From IMG/VR virus record IMGVR_UViG_3300031552_000001, positions 124,001 through 188,000 of that record: a DNA stretch of 64,000 bases. One strand, given 5' to 3'. Below, one piece after another: positions 19,740 to 28,840 of this stretch. Made by a program: the position numbers and the translations under genes. Under the pieces are notes generated by a model, which saw nothing but the letters and a program-made list of their open reading frames with translations, was not told where the DNA came from and did no database searches. Origin of the DNA: a virus. Positions within the stretch are counted from its first letter, which is position 1; the number at the start of each line of letters is the position of its first letter.

Positions 19740-19871
19740 TTACCCTTCAGACCTTAGTTTGAGGAAGACAATAAACGGAGCGGGAACACCCACTCCGGAT
19801 GGAACAGGGACCTGGTTTTGTATTGTCTTGGCCGCCAAAATCTTAGGACGTCCAGCAGGCTTAATTTCCAT
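19740..19871 (-). CDS. Very small protein in tail operon (43 aa)
   Basis: ATG at 19871 is preceded by AGGATCGAGG and the frame ends at TAA (19742-19740), six bases before the start of the 313-residue gene. The product begins MEIKPAGRPKILAAK and is Pro/Val-rich. The tight fit between flanking genes and the good ribosome-binding site argue for a real gene. Function unknown; perhaps a minor virion component. Confidence 0.6.
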   Translation of the reverse strand: MEIKPAGRPKILAAKTIQNQVPVPSGVGVPAPFIVFLKLRSEG

Positions 19872-19885
19872 GCCTCGATCCTACC

Positions 19886-20536
19886 CTAAAAGACAATTAA
19901 GTCCACGGTTTGCTCGTATGATACCCGAAGAATAATGTTCGTATTAGGAGCCGGGTTAAACGTCGGGCTCTCTCGAACGCCGTCATCAACCAAAGATATG
20001 TGAAGCTCCGAATTAGCTGACTGCGTTCCCGGATTGGGCCCTCCGGCACAAGCCCCGTGAAACGCCCATACCTTTACAGTCTCCCCTTGTGTAAGTCTCT
20101 GCCGCATATTGTGAAACGGGTTTTTAATTGAAGAGGTCCACGCGTTTATCCAAGTGTGCCAGTAGTATTTCCCGCACACACTCCCCTCGTAACCCGAAGT
20201 GGAATACCCGTACTGAAGCATATTTACCCAAGAAACTACCCCTTGGATAAAGTAATCGCCGTCTACTGGCGCGGTAAAACGATGCGTTGTCGTATTGAAG
20301 TTACTCCCCAAGTCCCATGTAATGGTGTCTAAATTTATGTCCACTTCCCCAATAGCGCACGATTGAGCAGACGCTAGTTTAACGTTCAAATCGCACACGG
20401 TAGAGGTAGGGCGAGTTAGAATAAAGCCAGAGTAGGTTTTACCGAGACCATGGGGCACTGTATTGTCTACCCACGGCTGTAGGGTGACTCCAGTAAGAAG
20501 AGCAGTACCTGGAAACCTATATGGAGTTCTCGGCAT
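19886..20536 (-). CDS. C1q/TNF-like tail fibre or receptor-binding protein
   Basis: 216 residues. HRFTAPVDGDYFIQGVVSWVNM in the middle matches the hallmark of C1q/TNF-like jelly-roll folds (F-x-x-P-x-x-G-x-Y-x-F). It is followed by a second set of strands ending NSELHISLVD. Such trimeric jelly rolls are common at phage fibre tips. The central segment is rich in Trp, Tyr and Cys (YYWHTWINAW), which would suit carbohydrate contact. No signal peptide. Receptor binding is inferred. Confidence 0.75.
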   Translation of the reverse strand: MPRTPYRFPGTALLTGVTLQPWVDNTVPHGLGKTYSGFILTRPTSTVCDLNVKLASAQSCAIGEVDINLDTITWDLGSNFNTTTHRFTAPVDGDYFIQGVVSWVNMLQYGYSTSGYEGSVCGKYYWHTWINAWTSSIKNPFHNMRQRLTQGETVKVWAFHGACAGGPNPGTQSANSELHISLVDDGVRESPTFNPAPNTNIILRVSYEQTVDLIVF

Positions 20537-20553
20537 ACGCCTGCCTTGTCTTA

Positions 20554-20802
20554 CTACGTTCTGTTTTCGTCGCCACCTGAAGCTATAAAGTCTTCTATTT
20601 CAAGACTCAATATTTCCTGAAGCGTATCCAAGTTTTGAGTTCCAGCTTTCTCAGAACCCGTTCTGCCTTTCAAGACAGCTCTCATAAACTTCACTTCATT
20701 CTCTAAACGAGCCTTCTCTTTATCCCCCCATTCTTTAACAGCAGTCTTCAAAGCATCGAGGTTTGCGTCTCGTTCTCTTTTTGTAGGGGGCCTCTTAGCC
20801 AT
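20554..20802 (-). CDS. Small charged coiled-coil protein
   Basis: 82 residues, highly charged and helical (KTAVKEWGDKEKARLENEVKFMRAVLKG). It lies between the fibre protein and the sigma factor with an eight-base gap to the latter, so probably shares its transcript. No recognised domain. Confidence 0.7.
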   Translation of the reverse strand: MAKRPPTKRERDANLDALKTAVKEWGDKEKARLENEVKFMRAVLKGRTGSEKAGTQNLDTLQEILSLEIEDFIASGGDENRT

Positions 20803-20809
20803 AAAACCC

Positions 20810-21604
20810 TCAATAATACTTTTTGATCTTCTCTGCGATAGAATTTCGCAAACGAGATACCTTTGACGGGCTCATATTGAGCTTGTTAGCTATCTCGCCG
20901 GGTCGAAGTTGCGGCTTTCCGCCATCGCCAGTAGTATGCTCCCATACTAACATTTCTTCCGGCGAAAGCTCTGGTTTGATAAACCTAGCTATTTCAGTAG
21001 CTCTAGAAGGCATATGAGTAGCCGGGTCTAAGCCGTACGGAGCAGAAGAAGAATATACCGCTTTTCTTCCTTCAGACAGAGCTCGCTCAACTTCAGGTAA
21101 CGACCATTCGAGATATTCCGAAAGCTCTTGTGATGTAGGTTCTCGACCTAACTGGTCGTCCAGAGTGGCCATCGCGCTGTCGAACACTCCTCGACGGGCT
21201 CCGGTACGAGTTTCAACGATACGGGCAGGGTTTTGGTATGTGGTAAGGAATCTTTGTGGGGCCTTTTTTAGGTAACTACCCACCCACGTGCCCAGTTTGC
21301 CTTTATCTGGGTCATAGGTTCGAAGCGCGCGAAGAAACTGGCTATTATGCTCCGCGTGGATTACCGCGGGGGGCATATCTATTCCGGCCCACCTGTTCGC
21401 GCTTTGCCGAATCATCCCTCTAAATTGGGTCAGCAACGGTCTTAGTTTATCGGGGTCTTCGTTGCTGTCTTTCCACTCTTTCCAGAGCGCGTAATCTTCG
21501 TGCGTCTGTCTTTTAGACGCATCCTTTTCCAGCCACTCTTCGAATTCTGTGTCGGTTATCGGACCAGAAGCATTTAGAGCTTCGATAGAAGAAGGAATAG
21601 ACAA
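20810..21604 (-). CDS. Sigma-70-type RNA polymerase sigma factor
   Basis: 264 residues. Region 2-like segment at about 87-131 (ALRTYDPDKGKLGTWVGSYLKKAPQRFL, then NPARIVETR). Region 3-like at about 148-180 (TLDDQLGREPTSQELSEYLEWSLPEVERALSE). Region 4-like helix-turn-helix at the end (LRPGEIANKLNMSPSKVSRLRNSIAEKIKKYY). Region 1 is minimal. It would redirect host RNA polymerase to phage promoters; the GGNATAAGA motif in this genome is a candidate target (inference). It is embedded in the structural operon, typical of late-gene control in large phages. Confidence 0.85.
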   Translation of the reverse strand: MSIPSSIEALNASGPITDTEFEEWLEKDASKRQTHEDYALWKEWKDSNEDPDKLRPLLTQFRGMIRQSANRWAGIDMPPAVIHAEHNSQFLRALRTYDPDKGKLGTWVGSYLKKAPQRFLTTYQNPARIVETRTGARRGVFDSAMATLDDQLGREPTSQELSEYLEWSLPEVERALSEGRKAVYSSSAPYGLDPATHMPSRATEIARFIKPELSPEEMLVWEHTTGDGGKPQLRPGEIANKLNMSPSKVSRLRNSIAEKIKKYY

Positions 21605-21617
21605 GAGGATCCTCTAC

Positions 21618-22544
21618 TTATAGCGCCAGCACCCGGTCTACTACTCCCTTATCAGAGCCTGTAAGGGGCTTTTCCTTATCTAGAAATTTCCGCCTTTGTC
21701 CTTTTTTTCCGTCGAACAAGGGGCTCAGAGAAAGCTTAGCGTCTGAGGCCCCCCTGTCTTTCATCTCTTTAGTCGGACAAGGGCATCTGCTGGCGAGCTC
21801 CGTACCTAGATCGGGGTTTACAGGAAGGTTTTCTTCGTTGTCTTTCAACGCCCCCTTTCCGTCCACCAACCCGGTAAGAGGAGGGGTGTACGCCTCTTCT
21901 GCCGTTTTTCTTAAGTAGCAAATCAGGGGATCACTAGAGATGGGGTCTAACGAGCTCATATCGCCTCCTACCGACGACCATTTTTGCTTAGGTTTTGGAG
22001 CAGGCACATAGTCGTCAAGTTTCGCTCCACCCGGAGAGATGCCCGCCATCGGGCCCACCTCTGCCATAGACTTATGAAGTTTGTTTTGAGCCGAAGAGGT
22101 ACTATCCGCAGTGGGGAATTTAGTGCCTCCTGTTATAGGCAATCTAAGGTCTTGACCCGCTGTTGACGCCTTTTTAATTGCCGGTGTTGGTACGGCAGCT
22201 AATGATCGTCTTTCTGCTTTTCTTTCAGCAAGCCTTCTAGCACGAGCAGCTCGATTATTTGCCTCCTGTTGTATATTTCTCTCCAAACTATGACGTATAA
22301 CAGGAACCGCTCCACTAATAATAGCGCCCGTAGCCATAGTACCCGCCAACCAACGAGGCACGGACTTTACCCCACTCGGCAGTATTTTCCCTCGTTGCAC
22401 AAGATTGCTCGCCGCCCCAATAACAGGTCCGCTCAACGCCCCTAATGCCCCAAACTGTAAGGCTTGACGTTGCCTCTCAGACTTATTCAAAAAGGCTGAT
22501 ACCTTTGTAAGTTCATCTAGGAAGAAAGGTACCCAATTTTGCAT
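21618..22544 (-). CDS. Virion-associated protein candidate with DELTK tag and hydrophobic segments
   Basis: 308 residues if started at ATG 22544, which overlaps the previous stop as TGATG. A start 36 bases upstream would need a longer overlap. The N-terminus reads MQNWVPFFLDELTKVSAFL, one of four neighbouring genes with an F-x-D-E-[LI]-[TS]-K motif. Two glycine-rich hydrophobic stretches (ALQFGALGALSGPVIGAA; LAGTMATGAIISGAVPVI) are followed by a basic coiled segment and a long disordered tail. Unknown function; internal virion or membrane-active protein possible. Confidence 0.75.
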   Translation of the reverse strand: MQNWVPFFLDELTKVSAFLNKSERQRQALQFGALGALSGPVIGAASNLVQRGKILPSGVKSVPRWLAGTMATGAIISGAVPVIRHSLERNIQQEANNRAARARRLAERKAERRSLAAVPTPAIKKASTAGQDLRLPITGGTKFPTADSTSSAQNKLHKSMAEVGPMAGISPGGAKLDDYVPAPKPKQKWSSVGGDMSSLDPISSDPLICYLRKTAEEAYTPPLTGLVDGKGALKDNEENLPVNPDLGTELASRCPCPTKEMKDRGASDAKLSLSPLFDGKKGQRRKFLDKEKPLTGSDKGVVDRVLAL

Positions 22545-22702
22545 CACTTCACTAATCCTGCCCTTTTCAGTCGTTCGCATTTCTCTACCGTCATTTTCTT
22601 TTTGTACTGGGCTTCTGCTTTCCTGGCATGCGCCTTCTGAGAAATAGACGGCGATGCTTGGGTTTTCTTTAACAACTTAGTGCCTTTTCCGATTGCGATC
22701 AT
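22544..22702 (-). CDS. Small basic protein (52 aa)
   Basis: ATG 22702, preceded by the purine-rich GGAGCTGGTC. The frame ends at TGA whose last base is the first base of the next ATG. The product is strongly basic (MIAIGKGTKLLKKTQ...YKKKMTVEKCERLKRAG), which suits a nucleic-acid-associated or packaged peptide. It fills an otherwise empty gap precisely, which supports reality. Confidence 0.65.
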   Translation of the reverse strand: MIAIGKGTKLLKKTQASPSISQKAHARKAEAQYKKKMTVEKCERLKRAGLVK

Positions 22703-22711
22703 GACCAGCTC

Positions 22712-22933
22712 CTATATACCACCACGGGTTACGATTTCAGGCTCCTGCCAGTATACTTGATTCGGAATATAGTCAGAATTGGGTTCTTCATCTTGTGTAA
22801 GAAGCGACGAATACGGCCTATCGTTTCTCATATCCATTCCGTCCTCTTTCTCCGATTGTTGGCTCTCGAGTATCTTACTCAACTCATCGAAAAAAGCAGA
22901 GGTAGTATTAGCAAAAGCGTTTTCGGCCATCAT
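22712..22933 (-). CDS. Small protein with N-terminal FFDELSKI motif
   Basis: 73 residues from ATG 22933 (AAAGGGG seven bases upstream; a second ATG follows at once). MMAENAFANTTSAFFDELSKIL carries the shared motif of this cluster; the rest is acidic and probably disordered (SEKEDGMDMRNDRPYSS). No domain recognised. Same direction and tight spacing as its three motif-bearing neighbours. Confidence 0.7.
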   Translation of the reverse strand: MMAENAFANTTSAFFDELSKILESQQSEKEDGMDMRNDRPYSSLLTQDEEPNSDYIPNQVYWQEPEIVTRGGI

Positions 22934-22940
22934 TACCCCT

Positions 22941-23390
22941 TTACGAGACGAGGCTCTTATACTCTTTGATGTGTTTACACTCATACCCGGGATTCACGCT
23001 GCCCCTAAATTTCCAATCGTTACACTGACACCCTAAACCCCCTCCTGACAGTTCACGCACCTCGTAAGTCTTTCCCGGTAAAGATTTGCTTTTTATCTTA
23101 CTCACGGGTTTTCCTTTAGCCAACGAGTGCATGGACTGCACATGCATTCTGAGCTTATCGTCTGCGAGGGGGTTGCGCACAAAAGCGTCTACGAATGTTG
23201 GATCCTTCACTTGGGTTAGAAGTTTTGTCCATTTATCCGCTCCTGCTCTAGGGGAGAAAAAATAGTCTACCTTTCTTTGTACGCGCTCTTCTTTAGGGCG
23301 AAAGAAGTCGGTAACTCTTCGCCAAAGCTCTCGCAGCCCTGCGATCTTAGTTATCTCGTCTTCGAAAGCAGCAAGGCCTATAGGATCCAT
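22941..23390 (-). CDS. SWIM-type zinc-finger protein with N-terminal DEITKI motif
   Basis: 149 residues. N-terminal MDPIGLAAFEDEITKIAG shares the cluster motif. The C-terminus has C121-x-C123 and, 14 residues later, C138-x-H140, the SWIM zinc-finger arrangement (CxC-n-CxH) known from DNA-binding and protein-interaction modules. The phrase GLGCQCNDWKFRG is typical of SWIM. A packaged DNA-binding protein would fit both features, but this is inference. Confidence 0.8.
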   Translation of the reverse strand: MDPIGLAAFEDEITKIAGLRELWRRVTDFFRPKEERVQRKVDYFFSPRAGADKWTKLLTQVKDPTFVDAFVRNPLADDKLRMHVQSMHSLAKGKPVSKIKSKSLPGKTYEVRELSGGGLGCQCNDWKFRGSVNPGYECKHIKEYKSLVS

Positions 23391-23393
23391 ACC

Positions 23394-23612
23394 CTAACCT
23401 TGCGCTTGCATCTGCTCGTAAACTCTGCGACCTAAAAGATACTTATCGAGCTCCTTCTTCCCTAAGTGATAGCCGGTAGCCCCAATTCCAATAAGCCCCA
23501 ACGGCTTCCCATACTGTTTCAGAAAAGGCATCAGTTTCTGGGAATGCTCCAAAGCGGCGCCCGCCGCTGATATCTTTGTCAACTCGTCCAAAAACGCTCT
23601 CATGCTAAACAC
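23394..23612 (-). CDS. Small protein with N-terminal FLDELTKI motif and Gly-rich hydrophobic segment
   Basis: 72 residues from GTG 23612 (AGGAG five bases upstream). An ATG three codons later gives MRAFLDELTKIS. After the tag comes one glycine-rich hydrophobic stretch (KPLGLIGIGATGYHLG) and a charged tail. It is the first of the four tagged genes in transcription order. Function unknown. Confidence 0.75.
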   Translation of the reverse strand: MFSMRAFLDELTKISAAGAALEHSQKLMPFLKQYGKPLGLIGIGATGYHLGKKELDKYLLGRRVYEQMQAQG

Positions 23613-23620
23613 GGTAACTC

Positions 23621-26600
23621 CTATGAGCTCAACAAGCCTCTGCTAATTTGTAGCTCTTCCACATAAGCGCGAATTCTACCTCTGGCTCTACCCCTTGGGT
23701 CTAATTCTGGCCTAATCCCAGACGCGGCCTCGTCTCTGCCAACGATGCCCGGACGCTGCACACTACCAGGATTTGCTACTCCTTCCATAAGTGCGTGTAG
23801 AGCTCTCGTGCCGGGAGAAGTAGAAGCTCCTTCCTTTTCAGGCAACTGCACGTCTGTATTGTAGTCCCCAAAAGCCCTACTATGGAAGCCCTCTATCATA
23901 GCGTCAGGGTCTGTGACTTTTCCGTCATCGCCAAATTCTAGATTTTGAGTGCCTAGAATATCCACCATGTTAGCAATAGGGCGCCTAGTAAAGTCTCGGA
24001 TGAACTCATGAACGTTACCCCCTCTCTCCTTGATAAGGCTGTACACCAAGGATAAGCCATCAATAGACTCTTCTACACTACCCGGTACTACGGAGTATTT
24101 GAATTTTTTATCCGAGGTGGTTTCTACATCTACAGTCCCAGGTTCTCCATCAGGAGGGTCAGTTCTACGAGCTTGATCCGTTTTCCATCTTTTCAACAAC
24201 TTATCCTGCTGTTCTTGCCCCAGACTCACATCATCCGTAATAGCCATAGTGCCCAGTAGGGGCGAGTACACAGTCTCCGTTATCTTGTCATTCTTCCATA
24301 TATCCTTAGAAAACCAACCGGGGCGAATCGCGTCCTCAAGGGCAAGCCCGGACCTTTCTACCCTACCGGAACCGGGTATTTGTGTGTACACCAACGTTAT
24401 CTTTTCTGGTACGTCGATCACATCCCCCGAACCAGACGATTTTTTGTTCTCCAAGAAGTAAGAAGTGGGAATGCCAAGAATGTCTGATTGACTCTGTGTC
24501 AGTGACGAAGTTCCGGCTTCTGTGACTTTTTTTACTTTACCTAAAGAGGGTACTATTATTCCCGTCTTTAGTTTGCTGCTTGCCCACATTCTAACGACGG
24601 TTTTACGTATGGTCGTAGTAGAAGAAGTTCTGCTAAGTTGCTTAACTCTAACCTCCGACTCTTCTCCGCGCTGCTCGGACATGCTAGCGGGGTCGAGGCC
24701 CTCCGCTAGTTTCAGCGCGTTCACTACTAAAGTTTGCTCTTTGCCATTTTCAGAAATTTCCGTTCCAAGCACCCCTAAAAACTCATCATCTAACCCTCTA
24801 TGTGTTCTGGCATACACGTAACGAATCGAGGTCGACCCTCCCTGTTGGCCTATGGCATGTGTGTAAGAGTAAACCTTTCCTAGAAACTGAGTAGGCAACA
24901 TTCGTCTGCCAAGCGTCTTCTCGAGTTGTTCCACTACATAAGGGGAAGGAGACGCGCGATCTATAATTACACCAGGAAGGCCTGCAACAACATTGGCGTT
25001 AAAAACACCAGAAATAGTGAGTTGTCGGGCAGACCATCTGTGTAGAAAGAACTGAAAGTTGGCTAGTCTTTGCAAATAGTGAATTTTTTGGGTCTTTTTT
25101 ACGTTCCCGACGGAATCAGATGCATAGGCTGCTTTTATCCCCCACCTGTGGCCGTCCGTAGCCCATTCGAACTTCGGCACGATCCCAGAATGTACCTCAT
25201 GAGGGAGTAATACCCTGGCCCCTTGAGAGAATGAAGCCTTCAACAACTTGCCTCTAACATCCCTGATGTTAGGCGCCAGGTATTCACTCCCTAACAATTG
25301 AGCCCCTTGTCTGCCTCCCGCTAGCATTCCTAACCCAGCATGACAAGAAAGCCTCGTCACCTCTCTCATAAAGTTTCGACTATAGGTTAAATCGAAATAT
25401 TGATCCGGAAACACCACGTTGCATCTAGGAGGAGACACGAAAAATGCTTCAGGAAGAAATAGCTGATTATACAACATGCTAGCACCCGGCACTTTGAGCG
25501 CCTTAGTGCTTTTTTGCACAATTGCTTTATTCAAAAGCGAGTCCAGATTCTCCTGTGACAGCTTAACCAAGTTAAGTGCCTTGGACAGCTTATCTGATAT
25601 GTTCCCTCCAGAATCTTCAGTAGGCAGCCTATCAATAGATGTCTGTATGTCTTCGCTTATGCTCTTAAGGTCCGACGACACACTTTGGGCATTGTCTGCT
25701 CCCGAAGTCTCTACTCGCGTTGCCCCCGCTACGACCTTATCGTAAATCCCCAACAAACTTGTTCTGGCTCTTGCAGCAGACGAGAAAGACGCCCCCTCCT
25801 TACCGATGGCAGTTTCCAACATATGAATAACTTCGACCATTGAGGTAAGCACTCTTTTAAGATCTCCCTTTATTGCACTCCCTTCCGCTGCATCTAGAAA
25901 AGTAGTACTGCCTACCTTCACCGTTCTTTTAGTAGTAACATCACCCCCAGGTACATATCGAGCACACGGGTTTGGGTAGATATTATGGAAGATGTACCTG
26001 TTAACGTGATTTAAGATATCTCTGAACGACACTAAGGACCCTATTGAGGTCATGCCGTTTCGTATCCATTCCATAAAAGCCTTTGCGGCGTACAATCTGG
26101 CTGAGGTCTTATCGGCCGTAACCGCGCCTAACATACTCAGTAGCCCGTAGCGCAACTCTGCAATAGTAAAGAAGTCATTGACCCCGTTATATCCCTTAAA
26201 ATCACTATTTCTGTATTTCAGACCGCCTACAGCTTCAAGAAGGTGAATAAGCCCACCGAGCAACCCACTGCAACTTTGATACTCAGGAGACTTCGGAGCG
26301 GTTGTAATGAGAGAGGAGATTACCCATTGATGGCCGCCAAGGTTATCAAAAATACCGTCTCCAGCCCCAACAAACTGATGTGTCTTGTCCGTAAGGCCGT
26401 TGCCGCTAGCAGAATAGTCAGAGAAGAACTGGTAGCATGTATCCCAATATGATGAGAGGTCCATACATTGCAATACATGCTGTCTACTAGATGAGGCCTT
26501 CTTGTAATGGAACCCAATCACCTCTCCCGTAAACAAGAGTTTATACGCGAAGTCTGCCGTCTCATTTCGATCCATATCGTTCTGCTCTACCCTTACGGTA

Positions 26601-26851
26601 GTGCGAACTTTCGCAGTCTTGTCCGCAGTCTTCCTGGCTATTTCGACTTCGTCGTCCGTTAAATATGAATCCAAATAGAAGAGGTGGACCAACGTCCTAG
26701 GCAGGAAATGAAGACTCATATCTGTAGGTATAATTTGAATCGCTGCCGTAGCAGGCATGTCCGGTTGAACAGTTACATTTGCGGATATGACAGGCACCTC
26801 AATGCCTTCCATGAACAACCTAAGCCCTAATGGAGAAACTTTAGTTGGCAT
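23621..26851 (-). CDS. Baseplate hub-like structural protein
   Basis: 1076 residues. The start (LRLFMEGIEVPVISANVTVQPDMPATAAIQI) resembles N-terminal beta domains of tail hub proteins, and HRWSARQLTISGVFNANVVAGLPGVIIDR resembles the G-x-F-x-x-x-L-x-P-G element of hub proteins such as gpD. Helical segments lie around 330-470 and the tail is disordered. It sits between the tape-measure-adjacent genes and the small tagged genes. The hub assignment is inferred from pattern and location. Confidence 0.7.
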   Translation of the reverse strand: MPTKVSPLGLRLFMEGIEVPVISANVTVQPDMPATAAIQIIPTDMSLHFLPRTLVHLFYLDSYLTDDEVEIARKTADKTAKVRTTVRVEQNDMDRNETADFAYKLLFTGEVIGFHYKKASSSRQHVLQCMDLSSYWDTCYQFFSDYSASGNGLTDKTHQFVGAGDGIFDNLGGHQWVISSLITTAPKSPEYQSCSGLLGGLIHLLEAVGGLKYRNSDFKGYNGVNDFFTIAELRYGLLSMLGAVTADKTSARLYAAKAFMEWIRNGMTSIGSLVSFRDILNHVNRYIFHNIYPNPCARYVPGGDVTTKRTVKVGSTTFLDAAEGSAIKGDLKRVLTSMVEVIHMLETAIGKEGASFSSAARARTSLLGIYDKVVAGATRVETSGADNAQSVSSDLKSISEDIQTSIDRLPTEDSGGNISDKLSKALNLVKLSQENLDSLLNKAIVQKSTKALKVPGASMLYNQLFLPEAFFVSPPRCNVVFPDQYFDLTYSRNFMREVTRLSCHAGLGMLAGGRQGAQLLGSEYLAPNIRDVRGKLLKASFSQGARVLLPHEVHSGIVPKFEWATDGHRWGIKAAYASDSVGNVKKTQKIHYLQRLANFQFFLHRWSARQLTISGVFNANVVAGLPGVIIDRASPSPYVVEQLEKTLGRRMLPTQFLGKVYSYTHAIGQQGGSTSIRYVYARTHRGLDDEFLGVLGTEISENGKEQTLVVNALKLAEGLDPASMSEQRGEESEVRVKQLSRTSSTTTIRKTVVRMWASSKLKTGIIVPSLGKVKKVTEAGTSSLTQSQSDILGIPTSYFLENKKSSGSGDVIDVPEKITLVYTQIPGSGRVERSGLALEDAIRPGWFSKDIWKNDKITETVYSPLLGTMAITDDVSLGQEQQDKLLKRWKTDQARRTDPPDGEPGTVDVETTSDKKFKYSVVPGSVEESIDGLSLVYSLIKERGGNVHEFIRDFTRRPIANMVDILGTQNLEFGDDGKVTDPDAMIEGFHSRAFGDYNTDVQLPEKEGASTSPGTRALHALMEGVANPGSVQRPGIVGRDEAASGIRPELDPRGRARGRIRAYVEELQISRGLLSS

Positions 26852-26854
26852 AGT

Positions 26855-28840
26855 TTAAACAACCGGGTCTATGGGCGCCCCGTCAGCGTCCTCTGCGGTA
26901 ATACCAGAAGTGTCCGTGTCACTTACAGGAACATTTCCATTGTAAGCCTCCTGCAAAAGCAGGGAGCGCCGTTCTGCACTTAACGCAGTAGATTGAATAG
27001 TGCCGTTCTGCCCGTATACGTACGCTAGCGAATCTGGACTGTCCCCTTGTTCTGTGTTGTCTGAGCTGTCCGTATTTCCGTACACTTCATCGAGGGTTAA
27101 TGCAATTTTATCCGCATTAGGCTCAGTTCTATCGATATCATTCGGAAGGTCTGCTTCTGCTTCAGCGATACTTTCATCAATATTTTCTTGAGATTCAATT
27201 AGCCCAGAGTAATCGGCCCCTCCATACGCCAAGTCGTACGAGGCGTCATTCGGTCGAGAAGCCGCATTGGGTGTGTATTCCACAGACTTGAACACGTCCC
27301 CTATTTTTGCGTCTCCTACTCTATCTAACCACCCCTCCCAGGTTCTACGAGCTGCGCCGCCTACGAACATGCTCACCCCGGGAATGAACGCTCCGTCTTT
27401 TAACCCATCTCCGATCATCTTTACGTTTTGTGGGGTTATTCCTATAGCGGAGGTAACGACTCCCAAGGGGTTCTCGACAAAATTAGCAGCTGTAAGCAGC
27501 ATCCCATATCCTTCTCTTACAGCGGACACTACAGAAGAAATAGTGCTGAGAAGATCTCCAGCCGCGGCCCTGATATTGAATAGGGCGAGTTGCTGCTGAA
27601 AAGCACGCATAAAGAAATTGCGCCCTTCTGCGTCAGACATAACTTTCGCATACTGACTTTTAGTGAGCAAATCTTTCAGAGATGTGGGAAGGGTACGAGT
27701 AGGGTACTCGTCGTAGTTCTCATAAATCATACCTCTAGATGTGTTTGTTACCGCAGATACCCACGATGGTGCAAATTTGGCAGGGCCCATAATCGTCAGC
27801 TTATTTCCGGGAATCAGAACGCCGTTCACCTCTATGCTTCCGAATCGATCTCCCGTGGCTACGTCAAAACTCGAGGTGCCTACTGATACGATATTTGCGG
27901 AAGACGCAGCAATTTCTCCCTCAGCAGATAGGGTAAGAAAACTGGCTGCTCCAATCGGCATTCGTAACGTTCTTCCACCCAACAGTCGGTTGGCAATGTC
28001 TAGTTTATCACCGAGCCAAGTCGCCGCTGAATTCCAAGCCTGTACTCCACTCCTAAGCAAAGCTAGCGCACTGTTAGTTTGGGGCAACTGGGAAGATAGG
28101 CTTCCTGTCATATTTTCTCGACGCACTGCTAAAGTAGTAGAAACAAACTTTTTACGGCTTTCTTCCAAAGCCTGATTCAGTATCTCTAAGCTCTCTGCTC
28201 GTACGCCTGGGAATCGAGTTTCTCCAATAACAGAATACTCGTGGTAGTCCGTCATCAGCATTGTCATGGAAAACGAGACTTGATAAGGGCTATCCGCGTC
28301 ATCTACAGCAACGGCGCTTAACGGGTACCCTTCTATAACAAGCGTGTCGTACGCAAGGTAGCATCTTGCATTGAGCTGTACGAGCTTAGATCCCCGAAGG
28401 TAGTTTTCGTAATTGTACCAAAATTGAGCTCTCCAGTTAAAGTCCTCCGTATTCATTAACTGGCCGCTGAATGTAACCATTCTAGGACGCTCTCCAAAGA
28501 AGTACACAAAAGTGTCTCCGAACGTCTCAATGATTTGCTGCCGCTCCATGCGCTGGTCTTGTACTTGTTGTAAAATAAAATCTGAGTATTCTGATACCCT
28601 CCCCATGCCTCCCGTAGTTTGTGCAGATTCCGGTACGGCCGAGCTAGAAGCTAGGGGTATGGGCTCTCCGGTCGGTCTTCTAACAGAGAGTACTGCATAA
28701 GTGTCGTCTTTTATTTGAATGCCGCGATAAGGTCTACGTATAGCAGCATCCTCTTTTAGCACCTTTTGTGTTTCTAGTGCCTGTCCTCCAGACAATCGAC
28801 TCTGAGACTCAAAGCTGTCTCTTTCCAAGAAGATGAACAT
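26855..28840 (-). CDS. Tail/baseplate protein adjacent to tape measure
   Basis: 661 residues. Residues about 105-210 contain FGDTFVYFFGERPRMVTFSG, LMNTEDFNWRAQFWYNYENYLRG and YLAYDTLVIEGYPLSAVAVDDA, a motif set I associate with a baseplate/tail-tube-end protein encoded near tape measures in large myoviruses. The C-terminal 150 residues are acidic and disordered. Start and previous stop overlap as TAATG. Confidence 0.75.
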   Translation of the reverse strand: MFIFLERDSFESQSRLSGGQALETQKVLKEDAAIRRPYRGIQIKDDTYAVLSVRRPTGEPIPLASSSAVPESAQTTGGMGRVSEYSDFILQQVQDQRMERQQIIETFGDTFVYFFGERPRMVTFSGQLMNTEDFNWRAQFWYNYENYLRGSKLVQLNARCYLAYDTLVIEGYPLSAVAVDDADSPYQVSFSMTMLMTDYHEYSVIGETRFPGVRAESLEILNQALEESRKKFVSTTLAVRRENMTGSLSSQLPQTNSALALLRSGVQAWNSAATWLGDKLDIANRLLGGRTLRMPIGAASFLTLSAEGEIAASSANIVSVGTSSFDVATGDRFGSIEVNGVLIPGNKLTIMGPAKFAPSWVSAVTNTSRGMIYENYDEYPTRTLPTSLKDLLTKSQYAKVMSDAEGRNFFMRAFQQQLALFNIRAAAGDLLSTISSVVSAVREGYGMLLTAANFVENPLGVVTSAIGITPQNVKMIGDGLKDGAFIPGVSMFVGGAARRTWEGWLDRVGDAKIGDVFKSVEYTPNAASRPNDASYDLAYGGADYSGLIESQENIDESIAEAEADLPNDIDRTEPNADKIALTLDEVYGNTDSSDNTEQGDSPDSLAYVYGQNGTIQSTALSAERRSLLLQEAYNGNVPVSDTDTSGITAEDADGAPIDPVV

